NCBI RefSeq assembly: GCF_035593985.1
Contig: NZ_CP141587.1
Coordinates: forward strand, 2,168,001 to 2,232,000
Source: Sphingomonas sp. LY29
GTDB taxonomy: Bacteria; Pseudomonadota; Alphaproteobacteria; Sphingomonadales; Sphingomonadaceae
DNA: 64,000 nt
Direction of reading: 5' to 3'
Shown here: piece after piece, positions 45,017-53,360 of the stretch
Position numbering within the stretch: position 1 is the stretch's first letter
Layout of the letters: each line of letters starts with the position of its first letter
Translations under genes and position numbers: made by a program
The notes under the pieces: model-generated
The model's input: the letters and a program-made list of their open reading frames with translations, nothing else
Told to the model about the DNA's origin: nothing
The model's database searches: none

Positions 45017-46069
45017 ATGGACATTTCGAAGACGTCGCGGCCGATCCGCCCGATCATCCTTGCGGGCGGAGCAGGGACCCGGCTGTGGCCCCTGTCGACC
45101 GCGGCGCGGCCCAAGCATCTGTTGCCGCTGCTCAGCGACGAAAGCCTGTTCGAGGAAACGCTGCGTCGATTCGGATCGGACGTCTTCAGCGCGCCGTTGG
45201 TGGTCGCCAACCATGCGCAGGAGGACGAGCTGAGATCGCTCGTACCGGACGACGCCCGCTTGTTTCTCGAACCGATGAAGCGTGACAGCGCGGCGGCGAT
45301 CGCGCTTGCCGCCGTCGCGGCGGACGGTGACGAGTTGCTGCTGGTCTGCCCCAGCGACCATCATATCGCCGACGTGGCCGCCTTCCATCGCGCGATCGAA
45401 CTTGCCCGGCCGGTGGCGGAGCGCGGGCGGATCATCACCTTCGGGATCGAACCCGACCATCCAGCGACGGGCTTCGGCTACATCGCCGCGGGCGAAGGGG
45501 AGGGCGTTCGCACGGTCGCCCGTTTCGTCGAGAAGCCTCCGCTGGAGCGCGCGCAGGCGATGCTCGACGAGGGCGGCCATTACTGGAATGCCGGAATTTT
45601 CCTTGCCCGCGCGGACACGTGGATCGAGGAGATGGAACGGTTTGTGCCGGCGATCCTCGCCGCGGCAAGGGATGCCGTAGGTCTGGCGATCGTCGACGGT
45701 CCGATCACGAGGATCGACGCCGACGCTTTCGCGCGCGCGCCTGCCCAGTCGATTGACTATGCGGTGATGGAGCATAGCGATCGCGTCTCGGTCGTGCCCG
45801 TGGCGATGGGCTGGTCTGACATTGGCAGCTGGCAGGCACTAGTCGACGCGTCGGTGACCGACGACGACGACAATGCGCTGGTCGGCGGAGTCCTGGCGCT
45901 CGACAGCCGCGGCAACCTCGTCCGGTCGAACGGTCCGCGTGTCGCGCTGATCGGCGTGGAGGGTCTTGTTATCGTCGCCACCGGCGACGCGGTTCTCGTC
46001 ATGCGCCCCGAACAGGCGCAGCGCGTTCGCGAAGCGGCCGATTGGTACGAGAAGGAGATGGAAGCATGA
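45017..46069 (+). CDS. Mannose-1-phosphate guanylyltransferase
   Basis: A 350-residue nucleotidyltransferase making GDP-mannose. It has IILAGGAGTRLWPLSTAARPKHLL with the pyrophosphorylase signature, EPMKRDSAAAIALAA, VCPSDHHI, ATGFGYI, FVEKPP, YWNAGIFL, and SIDYAVMEHSD near the C-terminus. The phosphomannose isomerase half found in bifunctional ManC/AlgA proteins is absent, so this is the single-function form. The start has GGAGG six bases upstream. It is divergent from prsK, across 97 bases, and supplies a precursor for exopolysaccharide. Its TGA overlaps the next start (ATGA). Confidence 0.9.
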   Translation: MDISKTSRPIRPIILAGGAGTRLWPLSTAARPKHLLPLLSDESLFEETLRRFGSDVFSAPLVVANHAQEDELRSLVPDDARLFLEPMKRDSAAAIALAAVAADGDELLLVCPSDHHIADVAAFHRAIELARPVAERGRIITFGIEPDHPATGFGYIAAGEGEGVRTVARFVEKPPLERAQAMLDEGGHYWNAGIFLARADTWIEEMERFVPAILAAARDAVGLAIVDGPITRIDADAFARAPAQSIDYAVMEHSDRVSVVPVAMGWSDIGSWQALVDASVTDDDDNALVGGVLALDSRGNLVRSNGPRVALIGVEGLVIVATGDAVLVMRPEQAQRVREAADWYEKEMEA

Positions 46070-46998
46070 AGCGGCCGGTCGGAACGAGCGCCCTGCAAGT
46101 CGCCCCCATCGCCCTCGGCGGGAACGTCTTCGGCTGGACCGCCGACGAGGCCGCGAGCTTCGCGGTGCTCGATGCGTTCGTCGACGCCGGCGGCACCATG
46201 ATCGATACGGCCGACGTCTATTCGGCGTGGGTGCCGGGCCATTCGGGTGGCGAGAGCGAAACGGTGATCGGCAAGTGGCTCGCGCGCGATCCGGGCAAGC
46301 GCGACAAGGTCGTGATCGCGACCAAGGTCGGCTTCATGGCGGGCCTCGCGCCGGAAACGATCGCGCCTGCCTGCGACGCCTCGCTGCAGCGGATGGGGAT
46401 CGACACGATCGACCTTTATTATCAGCACAAGGACGATGAGGCGGTGCCGCTGGCCGACAGCCTCGGTGCGTTCGACGCGTTGCGCCAGTCGGGCAAGATC
46501 CGCGCCATCGGGCTGAGCAATTTCACCGGTGCGCGGGTCGAGGAAGCGCTTGCGGTAAGCATCGAACAGGGCTTCGACCTGCCCGCTGCGCTCCAGAATT
46601 GGTACAATCTGATCGATCGCGACAAGTTCGAGGACGAATTGCGCGACGTCGCGCTAGCGCGCGGCCTGTCGGTCTTCCCCTATTACAGCCTCGCCAACGG
46701 CTTCCTGACGGGCAAGTACCGGTCGAAGGACGATCTTGGCAAAAGCACGCGCGGGCTCCGCACGATTGAGTATCTTGAGGGGCGAGGACCCAAGGTGCTC
46801 TCGGCACTCGACGACGTCGCCGCCGAGACCGACGCCGCGCTCGCCACGGTCGCCTTGGCATGGCTGAAGGTTCAGCCGGGCGTGACCGCCCCGATCGCCA
46901 GCGCGACGAGCCTCGAACAGGCGAAGGACCTGGTCGCGGTGCTGACGCTCGAACTCACGCCGGGCCAGTTAGAGCAACTGACCGCGGCGAGCGACTAA
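46066..46998 (+). CDS. Aldo/keto reductase
   Basis: A 310-residue NADPH-dependent (beta/alpha)8 reductase. It has GGNVFGW, FVDAGGTMIDTADVYS with the catalytic Asp and Tyr, KWLARDP, VVIATKVGF with the catalytic Lys, TIDLYYQHKDD, IGLSNF and LATVALAWL. The His of the usual tetrad is in the YYQH segment. It matches the YghZ/Tas-type branch; the substrate is unknown. It is translationally coupled to the mannose-1-phosphate guanylyltransferase, which may mean a role in sugar-nucleotide processing, but the evidence is only position. Confidence 0.88.
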   Translation: MKRPVGTSALQVAPIALGGNVFGWTADEAASFAVLDAFVDAGGTMIDTADVYSAWVPGHSGGESETVIGKWLARDPGKRDKVVIATKVGFMAGLAPETIAPACDASLQRMGIDTIDLYYQHKDDEAVPLADSLGAFDALRQSGKIRAIGLSNFTGARVEEALAVSIEQGFDLPAALQNWYNLIDRDKFEDELRDVALARGLSVFPYYSLANGFLTGKYRSKDDLGKSTRGLRTIEYLEGRGPKVLSALDDVAAETDAALATVALAWLKVQPGVTAPIASATSLEQAKDLVAVLTLELTPGQLEQLTAASD

Positions 46999-47277
46999 TC
47001 AATCGGTATCCGATCCTCGCGAGCGCAACGGTCGGATGAGCCAAAGATAAAGGGCGAATAGCGCCATTACCGCGCCACCTGCGGTCGCCAGCGGTATGAG
47101 TGCAGCCGATGCCGGGCCCGACCATTGGAAACGTCCTAATGCGAAGCCAATCGCGATGCAGAACGCGGCAATTCGCGACGGCCAGGATGCCGCAAAAGCG
47201 TCGAGCAGAAATCTGGAGGCGACGCCGACGACGATCGTTCCTGCGAACGCCATCAGCAACGCGCTCAAGATCGACAT
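46999..47277 (-). CDS. Small three-helix membrane protein of unknown function
   Basis: A 92-residue hydrophobic protein with three probable transmembrane helices (about residues 4-24, 35-50, 58-82) and an arginine-rich, polar C-terminus. No family was recognised. Its stop directly abuts the stop of the convergent aldo/keto reductase, and it lies 5 bases downstream of the M20 peptidase gene on the same strand, so it is likely cotranscribed with it. Confidence 0.55.
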   Translation of the reverse strand: MSILSALLMAFAGTIVVGVASRFLLDAFAASWPSRIAAFCIAIGFALGRFQWSGPASAALIPLATAGGAVMALFALYLWLIRPLRSRGSDTD

Positions 47278-47282
47278 TCCGG

Positions 47283-48605
47283 TTAGCTCTTCTTCAGCAC
47301 GTCGAGCGAGGCCAGCGTCATCGCCTCGGTCGCGGTCGAGATGACCGCTTCGGCGTCGGGCGCCCAGAAAGGACTGTGAAGCGACGGAAGCTTCGCGGCG
47401 TCACCCTTGGCCGCATCCCACACCGACTTGGGCGTTCCGCCGACCCAGAAAATCAGGCTCTCGATCGATTTGTCGGCGAGCCAGAAGCGGCTGAAATCCT
47501 CGCCGCCCATCACCGCAGGCGTTTTCATCACCCGGGCCGCGCCGAAGTTGCTGCCGAACAGCTCCAGCATCCGCGCCGAAAGCTTTTCGGTGTTGAAGGT
47601 CGAGGGCGTGTACATTTCCTCGCGCACCGTCACGACCGGCATCCGGTCGTCGGGCATTCCCGCGGCAATCGCCTCGCCGCGTGCGATCCGGCGGATGCCG
47701 TCGAGGAGCAACTTGCGCACCTCAGGCGTGTAGCTTCGCACCGTCAGCTGCAGTCGTGCTTCGTCGGAAATGATGTTGTGCTTGGCGCCGGCCTGAAAGC
47801 TTCCGACCGTGACCACTGCCGGGCTGGCCGGGTCATTCTCGCGGCTGACCAGCGTCTGCAGGGTGGTGACGATCCGGCTGGCCAGGACAATCGGGTCCTT
47901 GGTCGTCTGCGGATAGGCGCCATGGCCACCGACGCCCTTCACGCTGATGTCCACGCTGTCGACGTTGGCGAGTGCATAGCCCGGCGTAACCCCGATCATG
48001 CCGGCGGGAAGCGCGGCGGCGTCGTGGAAGCCGATCACCGTCGCGGGCTTCGGGAAGCGCGAATAGAGCCCGTCGTCGAGCATCGCCTTGGCGCCTTCGC
48101 CGGTCTCCTCGCCCGGTTGCAGGATCATCACGAGTGTGCCTGCCCACTGGCCCTTCATCGCCGCGAGCCGCCGCGCGGTGCCGATGAAGGCGGTCATGTG
48201 CGTATCGTGGCCGCAGGCATGCATCACGCCGGTCTCCACACCCGACCGCGCGGTCGCGCGAACCTTCGACGCGAAGGCCAGGTTGGTCTGCTCAACCACC
48301 GGCAGTCCGTCCATGTCGGCGCGAAGCATCAGCACCGGGCCCGGCCCATTTTCCATCACCGCGACGACGCCGGTCTTGCCGACCTTTTCGGTGACCTTGA
48401 AGCCGAGCTTGCGCATCTCCGCCGCGAGCTTCGCAGGGGTGCGCACCTCCTGCATCGAAAGCTCAGGGTTGGCGTGCAGGTCGCGATACAACGTCATCAA
48501 CTGCGGCATGTCCGCCTGCACGGCCTCTCTCAGCGTCGCGGCGCCGACCGGACTGGCGAGGATCGATGCGGCGAGCAGGGCGGCGAGAGTGCGGGTCATG
48601 GGCAT
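47283..48605 (-). CDS. M20 family metallopeptidase / amidohydrolase, exported
   Basis: A 440-residue peptidase with a signal peptide (TRTLAALLAASILASPVGAA). The M20D layout is clear: LYRDLHANPELS, LRADMDGLPVVE, HACGHDTHM (metal ligands), LQPGEETGEGAKAML (catalytic Glu pair), the lid domain GVGGHGAYPQTTKDP, and MGGEDFSRF near the C-terminus. Members hydrolyse N-acyl amino acids or amino-acid conjugates such as hippurate. Export to the periplasm and the downstream small membrane gene are the only context. Confidence 0.9.
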   Translation of the reverse strand: MPMTRTLAALLAASILASPVGAATLREAVQADMPQLMTLYRDLHANPELSMQEVRTPAKLAAEMRKLGFKVTEKVGKTGVVAVMENGPGPVLMLRADMDGLPVVEQTNLAFASKVRATARSGVETGVMHACGHDTHMTAFIGTARRLAAMKGQWAGTLVMILQPGEETGEGAKAMLDDGLYSRFPKPATVIGFHDAAALPAGMIGVTPGYALANVDSVDISVKGVGGHGAYPQTTKDPIVLASRIVTTLQTLVSRENDPASPAVVTVGSFQAGAKHNIISDEARLQLTVRSYTPEVRKLLLDGIRRIARGEAIAAGMPDDRMPVVTVREEMYTPSTFNTEKLSARMLELFGSNFGAARVMKTPAVMGGEDFSRFWLADKSIESLIFWVGGTPKSVWDAAKGDAAKLPSLHSPFWAPDAEAVISTATEAMTLASLDVLKKS

Positions 48606-48617
48606 ATGCTCCTGGGG

Positions 48618-49238
48618 TCAGCGGGCGGGCACGAGTTCAACCACGTCGATAAGCGATTCATAGCGCGGATAGGGCAGGATCAGGCGCCAGCGATCGGACC
48701 CGACGCGCTCGACCCAGCCTGCCAGGTCTCGGTCGGGATCGCCGCCATATTGCATCGCGCGCGCCTCATCGCCGAGCACCAGGCTGCCGAGGAACACCTG
48801 GCGGAGCGCGCCGTCAGGATAGATTAGTCCGACCTGCCGCTGCGACCCGGTCAGCTTGGTGAACGATTGAAGCCGGCCCGCCTGTCCGATCACGCAATCG
48901 AAGGCCGGATAGCTGACGTAATCGAGGAGCGGCGCGCCTTGTGAGCCGACCTTGATGACCCGGCACTTGTAGCGGCCGCTGGGAATCGGCGCGGGGCCAA
49001 GCGCCGCATCGGGAACGAGCAGCGCGCCTTCGCGTGCGATCTCCGCCGCGTGCCCGGCCGCCCGTGCCTGGGCCAGGGCACGATTGAATGCCGTCCGCCA
49101 ATCGCGAAGGCGGGTCCGGTCGCTCGAAGTCGCCACCTGCCGCCAGCTGGTCGACGGCGATTGCGGCATTGAATGCTCGCGCGGGATCGCCGCGCAGGCG
49201 GAAAGGGCGAGGCAGGCGAGGAGAGCGACAGACTTCAT
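48618..49238 (-). CDS. DUF4893 lipoprotein
   Basis: A 206-residue protein with a lipoprotein signal (MKSVALLACLALSAC, Cys at residue 15). The mature part shows the DUF4893 pattern: SSDRTRLRDWRTAFNRALAQAR near residue 38, GRYKCRVIKVG near 88, and FDCVIGQ, which provides two cysteines for a disulfide. The function of the family is unknown. It precedes the M20 peptidase on the same strand with a 12-base gap and may be cotranscribed with it. Confidence 0.7.
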   Translation of the reverse strand: MKSVALLACLALSACAAIPREHSMPQSPSTSWRQVATSSDRTRLRDWRTAFNRALAQARAAGHAAEIAREGALLVPDAALGPAPIPSGRYKCRVIKVGSQGAPLLDYVSYPAFDCVIGQAGRLQSFTKLTGSQRQVGLIYPDGALRQVFLGSLVLGDEARAMQYGGDPDRDLAGWVERVGSDRWRLILPYPRYESLIDVVELVPAR

Positions 49239-49278
49239 TCGCCCTGTTTGTCATCGCCTTGCCAAAGGCGCAATCCGG

Positions 49279-50064
49279 TCAGGCCGCGGTCCAGCCGCCG
49301 TCCATGCTGAGGTTGGCGCCGGTCATCGACTTGGCATCGTCGCCGCACAGGAAGATGACGAGCGCTGCGACCTGTTCGGGCGTGACGAATTCCTTGGTCG
49401 GCTGCGCCGCCAGGAGGACGTCGTTGATGACCTGCTCGCGCGTCAGGCCACGGGTCTTCATCGTGTCCGGAATCTGGTTCTCGACGAGCGGCGTCCAGAC
49501 GTAGCCGGGGGAAATGCAATTGACCGTGACGCCGTGAGTCGCAAGTTCCAGCGCGAGCGTCTTGGTCATCCCCGCGACGCCATGCTTGGCCATGACATAG
49601 GCCGACTTGTTGGGCGAGGCGATCAGGCTGTGCGCCGACGCGGTCGAGATGATCCGGCCCCACTTGGCCGCCTTCATCGCCGGCACCGCGGCGCGGGCAA
49701 GCAGCCATGGCGCTGCCATGTTGATCGCGACGATCGCGTCGAACTTCTCGACCGGAAAATCCTCGATCGGCGAGACGTGCTGGATGCCGGCATTGTTGAC
49801 GATGATGTCCGGTCCGCCAAGCTCCGCCTGGCACCGCTCGACCATCGCCGCGATCTCCTCGGGCTTCGACATGTCGGCGGGATCGTAAAGCGCCTTGGCG
49901 CCGCTCGTCTCCGCCAGTGCTTTCCGCTCGGCCTCGATCGCGGCGTCGTCGCCGAACCCGTTGATCATCACCGACGCACCCTGCGCCGCAAGCGCCTTGG
50001 CGATGGCAAGACCGATGCCCGAGGTCGAGCCGGTGACGATCGCCGTTTTGCCGGTGAGGAACAT
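49279..50064 (-). CDS. bdhA: 3-hydroxybutyrate dehydrogenase-type SDR
   Basis: A 261-residue short-chain dehydrogenase. It has TGSTSGIGLAIAKAL (cofactor loop), NNAGIQHVSPIEDFP, the catalytic Ser in STASAHSLIASPNKSAYVMAKHG with the YxxxK pair, and NCISPGYVWTPLVENQIPD. The HVSPIE and GYVWTPLVE stretches are characteristic of D-beta-hydroxybutyrate dehydrogenases, which interconvert acetoacetate and 3-hydroxybutyrate in polyhydroxybutyrate turnover. It lies 4 bases downstream of a patatin-like phospholipase on the same strand. Confidence 0.85.
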   Translation of the reverse strand: MFLTGKTAIVTGSTSGIGLAIAKALAAQGASVMINGFGDDAAIEAERKALAETSGAKALYDPADMSKPEEIAAMVERCQAELGGPDIIVNNAGIQHVSPIEDFPVEKFDAIVAINMAAPWLLARAAVPAMKAAKWGRIISTASAHSLIASPNKSAYVMAKHGVAGMTKTLALELATHGVTVNCISPGYVWTPLVENQIPDTMKTRGLTREQVINDVLLAAQPTKEFVTPEQVAALVIFLCGDDAKSMTGANLSMDGGWTAA

Positions 50065-50068
50065 GAGA

Positions 50069-51247
50069 TTACTCCTTGGTGCGTGTCTGGATGGGGTCGG
50101 CGCGCCGTTCCAGGTCGAACGCGGCCGACCGGCCGGTGCCGATCGTTTCGGCGATCACCTGGGCATTGGCAAGCGCATGGTCGATCGCTTCGCGTCCCGA
50201 CCGCCAATGGTCCTCCATCGTCCGGCGGCTGAACTCGAAGTCGCGGCTGCCACCCTCCCATGCGTTGGCGCGATAGATGAGGTGGACGAGGTTTACCGGC
50301 GCGTCGCGGGTCAGAGCGGCCAGCCGCTTGGCATCGCGATCGTCGGCAAGCTCTGGCGGGAGCTTGGCGAGCAGGCGGCGGATCGTTTCATGTTCCTTGC
50401 GCTGCTTGATCATCTGCGCCGAGATCTGCCGCGTCCGGCTCGAATATCGGATCTCTTTCTCACGGGCCATCACGTCCATGATCGTCTTGGGCCGATCGGC
50501 GGTCGCGCTGAACAGGTCAAGCTGGAACACCAGCATCTCGTCGTCCTGATGATCGAGCAGGTGCGACAGCGGCGTATTGCTGACCAAGCCCCCGTCCCAC
50601 CACCAGCAGCCGTCGATCTCGACCGGCGGAAGACCGGGCGGGAGCGCGCCCGACGCCATTACGTGACGGGCATCGATCCGCTCGTTCTTCGTGTCGAAGT
50701 AATGGAAGTTGCCGCTCTCGACGTTGGTCGCGCCGACCGAAAGGCGGACCGGGCCGTCGTTGACCAGGTCCCAGTCGACGACATCGTCGAGCGTCTTTCG
50801 AAGCGGCGCGCTATCGTAGAAGCTCGTCGCCTCGACGCTGCCGGGGATGGCAAATCCCGGTGAAATCGGTCGCGGGGTGAAAAACCCCGGCACCCCAGTC
50901 AGCGCGACATAGGATGCCGACCATTCGTGCAGCGCCTCGCGTATCCGGTCGTTGGGCGTGAAGGGAAAGCTCGGCAGCGCGCTGGTGGTGCATTCCCAAA
51001 AGGCACGCAGCCGCTCGACCCGGCGCTCGGGCGGGTTGCCGGCGATGATCGCGCCGTTGATCGCACCGATCGAGATACCGGCGATCCAGTCGATCTCGAT
51101 ATCGTGATCGGCCATTCGTTCGACAACGCCGGCCTGATAGCTGCCAAGCGCGCCGCCACCCTGCAGCACGAGTGCCACCGTCTCTGGGAGCGCCATCGCG
51201 CCGCCCCGGCGTGCCGAAGCTTTCTTGGGGTGGGCGATGTTCGTCAT
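50069..51247 (-). CDS. Patatin-like phospholipase
   Basis: A 392-residue alpha/beta hydrolase of the patatin type. It has the oxyanion-hole loop LVLQGGGALGSYQAGV, the nucleophile GISIGAING (Ser of the GxSxG motif), and the catalytic Asp in WWDGGLVSNTP. A large C-terminal part follows (TRQISAQMIKQRKEHETI) as in the DUF3734-bearing patatins of alphaproteobacteria. The start at ATG 51247 gives MTNIAHPKK; the frame upstream is long but unrelated. Adjacent bdhA suggests a link to polyhydroxybutyrate or lipid turnover (inference). Confidence 0.85.
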   Translation of the reverse strand: MTNIAHPKKASARRGGAMALPETVALVLQGGGALGSYQAGVVERMADHDIEIDWIAGISIGAINGAIIAGNPPERRVERLRAFWECTTSALPSFPFTPNDRIREALHEWSASYVALTGVPGFFTPRPISPGFAIPGSVEATSFYDSAPLRKTLDDVVDWDLVNDGPVRLSVGATNVESGNFHYFDTKNERIDARHVMASGALPPGLPPVEIDGCWWWDGGLVSNTPLSHLLDHQDDEMLVFQLDLFSATADRPKTIMDVMAREKEIRYSSRTRQISAQMIKQRKEHETIRRLLAKLPPELADDRDAKRLAALTRDAPVNLVHLIYRANAWEGGSRDFEFSRRTMEDHWRSGREAIDHALANAQVIAETIGTGRSAAFDLERRADPIQTRTKE

Positions 51248-51342
51248 TGCAGTGCAGCAATCGTCGGCGGGAGGGGAGGTTCCGTTGCAACCGTACCGGG
51301 TGCGAAGCATTAGTGCATCGAACACAGGGAAGGATTTGGTCG

Positions 51343-52200
51343 ATGCGGTTAGGGGATGCACCCGAAAGCGGGAATTTCGAGGATCGGACCGGCCAGAGCG
51401 GCGGCGGTGGCCTTGGCGGAATCGGTGGCGGATTGATCGGCGCATTTCTGCCGATGATCCTGTCGAAATTCGGAATCGTCGGCGTGCTGGTGCTGGCGCT
51501 CGGCTATTGCGCGCTATCGTCGCTTGGCGGCGGTGGCGGCATTCTTGGTGGAGGCGGCGGTGCGACCAAGGCCGGCGAATCCAAGCTGACCAAGGAACAG
51601 CGCGACGTTCTCGTCGGCGTACTGGAATCGACCGATCAGGTGTGGACGCGCCTGTTCGCGGCATCGGGCGCCAAATATGTCGAGCCCCAGCTGGTGGCCT
51701 ACAGCAATCAGAACCAGTCGGGATGCGGCGCGGCGCAGGCGGCGATGGGGCCGTTCTATTGCCCGACCGACCAGAGCATCTACATCGACCCCGACTTCTT
51801 CAACGAATTGTCGCGGCGCTTCCAGGCCCCCGGCGATTTTGCACAAGGTTATGTGATCGCGCACGAAGTCGGCCACCATGTCCAGAAGCTCGAAGGCACG
51901 CTCGACCGCGCGTCGACGGCACAATCGCAAAGCTCGAAGGCGGCCGGCAATGCGGTCCAGGTCGGCGTCGAGCTTCAGGCCGATTGCTACGCCGGCGTCT
52001 GGGCCAAGCAGTCGGGCGTCCTCGAAGCCGGCGACATCGAGGAAGGCATGCGCGCCGCCGAGGCGATCGGCGACGATATGCTGACGCAAGGTCGCGTGTC
52101 TCCCGACAACTTCACCCACGGCACGTCGGCGCAGCGCATGGAAGCGCTCCGCCGCGGGCTGCAGTCGGGTGATCCGGCGCAGTGCAACTACGCGCGGTAA
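51343..52200 (+). CDS. Neutral zinc metallopeptidase (YpfJ/KPN_02809 family)
   Basis: A 285-residue protein. A Gly-rich N-terminus is followed by one transmembrane helix (GIVGVLVLALGYCALSSL, about residues 42-58), a Gly/Thr/Ala linker and the peptidase domain with YVIAHEVGHHVQKLEG (HExxH zinc motif) and VELQADCYAGVWA further on, the usual third-ligand region. CGAAQAAMGPFYCP near residue 125 is a conserved family pattern. A ribosome site AGGGAAGGA precedes the ATG. Substrates are unknown. Confidence 0.87.
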   Translation: MRLGDAPESGNFEDRTGQSGGGGLGGIGGGLIGAFLPMILSKFGIVGVLVLALGYCALSSLGGGGGILGGGGGATKAGESKLTKEQRDVLVGVLESTDQVWTRLFAASGAKYVEPQLVAYSNQNQSGCGAAQAAMGPFYCPTDQSIYIDPDFFNELSRRFQAPGDFAQGYVIAHEVGHHVQKLEGTLDRASTAQSQSSKAAGNAVQVGVELQADCYAGVWAKQSGVLEAGDIEEGMRAAEAIGDDMLTQGRVSPDNFTHGTSAQRMEALRRGLQSGDPAQCNYAR

Positions 52201-52208
52201 CGAGAAGC

Positions 52209-52230
52209 CCCCTCCCGTTCGCGGGAGGGG
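52209..52230. terminator. Hairpin between two convergent genes
   Basis: CCCCTCCCG and CGGGAGGGG form a nine-base stem around a TTCG tetraloop. It lies between the stops of the metallopeptidase and the opposing oxidoreductase. Neither strand has a clear T tract, so it may act as a weak or RNA-stabilising terminator. Confidence 0.55.
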
Positions 52231-52235
52231 ATCTC

Positions 52236-53225
52236 TTACAGCTTGACGAGCATCTTGCCGGTGTTGGCGCCGGTGAAGAGGCCGCGGAACGCCTCGACCG
52301 TGCGGTCCAGCCCTTCGACCACGGTGTCGCGCGACTTGACCTGACCCGCCGCGATCATGCCGCCCATGTCGCGGTGGAAGTCGCCGAGCTTGGCGAGATA
52401 GTCGGTGTAGATAAAGCCCTGCAGGCGAATGCGCATCGCGATGATCCGCATGATGTAGCGAAGCTGGGTCGGCTCTCCGCCGTTATACCCTTCGATCATT
52501 CCGCAAATGGCGAAGCGCGCATTCTGGCGCGCCAATGCCAGCGCCGCATCGAGATGGTCGCCGCCGACATTGTCGAAGTAGACGTCGATGCCCTTGGGCG
52601 CGGCGGCGGCGAGCTGCTTGAGGAGCGGCCCGGCCTTATAATCGACCACGGCGTCGGCGCCGAGCGATCGGACGAATTCGCACTTGTCGGCGCCTCCGGC
52701 CGATCCGATTACGGTCATGCCCTTGGCCTTGGCGATCTGCACGACTGCCGACCCGACCGCGCCGGCTGCCGCCGACACGAACACGATGTCGCCTGGCTTG
52801 GCCGACGCGGCTTCGAGCAGCCCGAAATAAGCGGTGCCGCCGGTCAGACCCATGTTGCCAAGGAATGCCTGCGGCTCGATGCCGGTTATGGGGGGCAGCT
52901 TGTTTAGGGCGGCCGAGGGAAGCACGGCCTCGTCGCGCCATCCCGCCATGTGAAGCACCATGTCGCCCGGCGCGAAGCCCGGATCGCGGCTCTCGACCAC
53001 TTCACCGACCGCACCGCCATCCATCGGCGCATCGATCGCGAACGGCGGGACATAGCTTTTCACGTCGTTCATCCGCCCGCGCATGTACGGATCGACCGAC
53101 AGCCAGCGATTGCGAACGCGCACCATTCCTTCGTCGAGCGAGAGAAGAGCGTAATCCTTTAACGCGAAATCCTGATCGACGGGCGCTCCGTCGGGGCGGC
53201 GCATGAGGTGCCAGGCCTGGGCCAT
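52236..53225 (-). CDS. NADP-dependent oxidoreductase (prostaglandin reductase / CurA family)
   Basis: A 329-residue MDR-family reductase. It has LSVDPYMRGRMN, GEVVESRDPGFAPGDMV, LGNMGLTGGTAYFGLLE, VFVSAAAGAVGSAVVQIAKA (NADP loop), VDYKAG and YFDNVGGDHLDAAL, all characteristic of leukotriene B4 12-hydroxydehydrogenase-like double-bond reductases. It probably reduces enones or unsaturated aldehydes and ketones. It is monocistronic. Confidence 0.9.
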   Translation of the reverse strand: MAQAWHLMRRPDGAPVDQDFALKDYALLSLDEGMVRVRNRWLSVDPYMRGRMNDVKSYVPPFAIDAPMDGGAVGEVVESRDPGFAPGDMVLHMAGWRDEAVLPSAALNKLPPITGIEPQAFLGNMGLTGGTAYFGLLEAASAKPGDIVFVSAAAGAVGSAVVQIAKAKGMTVIGSAGGADKCEFVRSLGADAVVDYKAGPLLKQLAAAAPKGIDVYFDNVGGDHLDAALALARQNARFAICGMIEGYNGGEPTQLRYIMRIIAMRIRLQGFIYTDYLAKLGDFHRDMGGMIAAGQVKSRDTVVEGLDRTVEAFRGLFTGANTGKMLVKL

Positions 53226-53278
53226 CGTCTGTCTCCATGAAAAGCGGGCGTTGGGTTTGTCCTAGGCGTGCGCCGCGC

Positions 53279-53320
53279 ACAAAAAAAGGCCCGGTCGCAG
53301 GGGTGGGCGACCGGGCCTTT
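53279..53320 (-). terminator. Strong intrinsic terminator of the DUF2171 gene
   Basis: AAAGGCCCGGTCGC (53285-53298) pairs perfectly with GCGACCGGGCCTTT (53307-53320). On the minus strand the stem is followed by the T run complementary to 53281-53287. Confidence 0.9.
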
Positions 53321-53360
53321 GGGCGGTAGACGACTGTTCTAGCCGTCAGGCCGAACCGGC

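Noticed and set aside
47100..48827. 575-residue open frame on the + strand
   Set aside because: It is opposite the M20 peptidase, with Arg/His/Gln-rich sequence and no motif.
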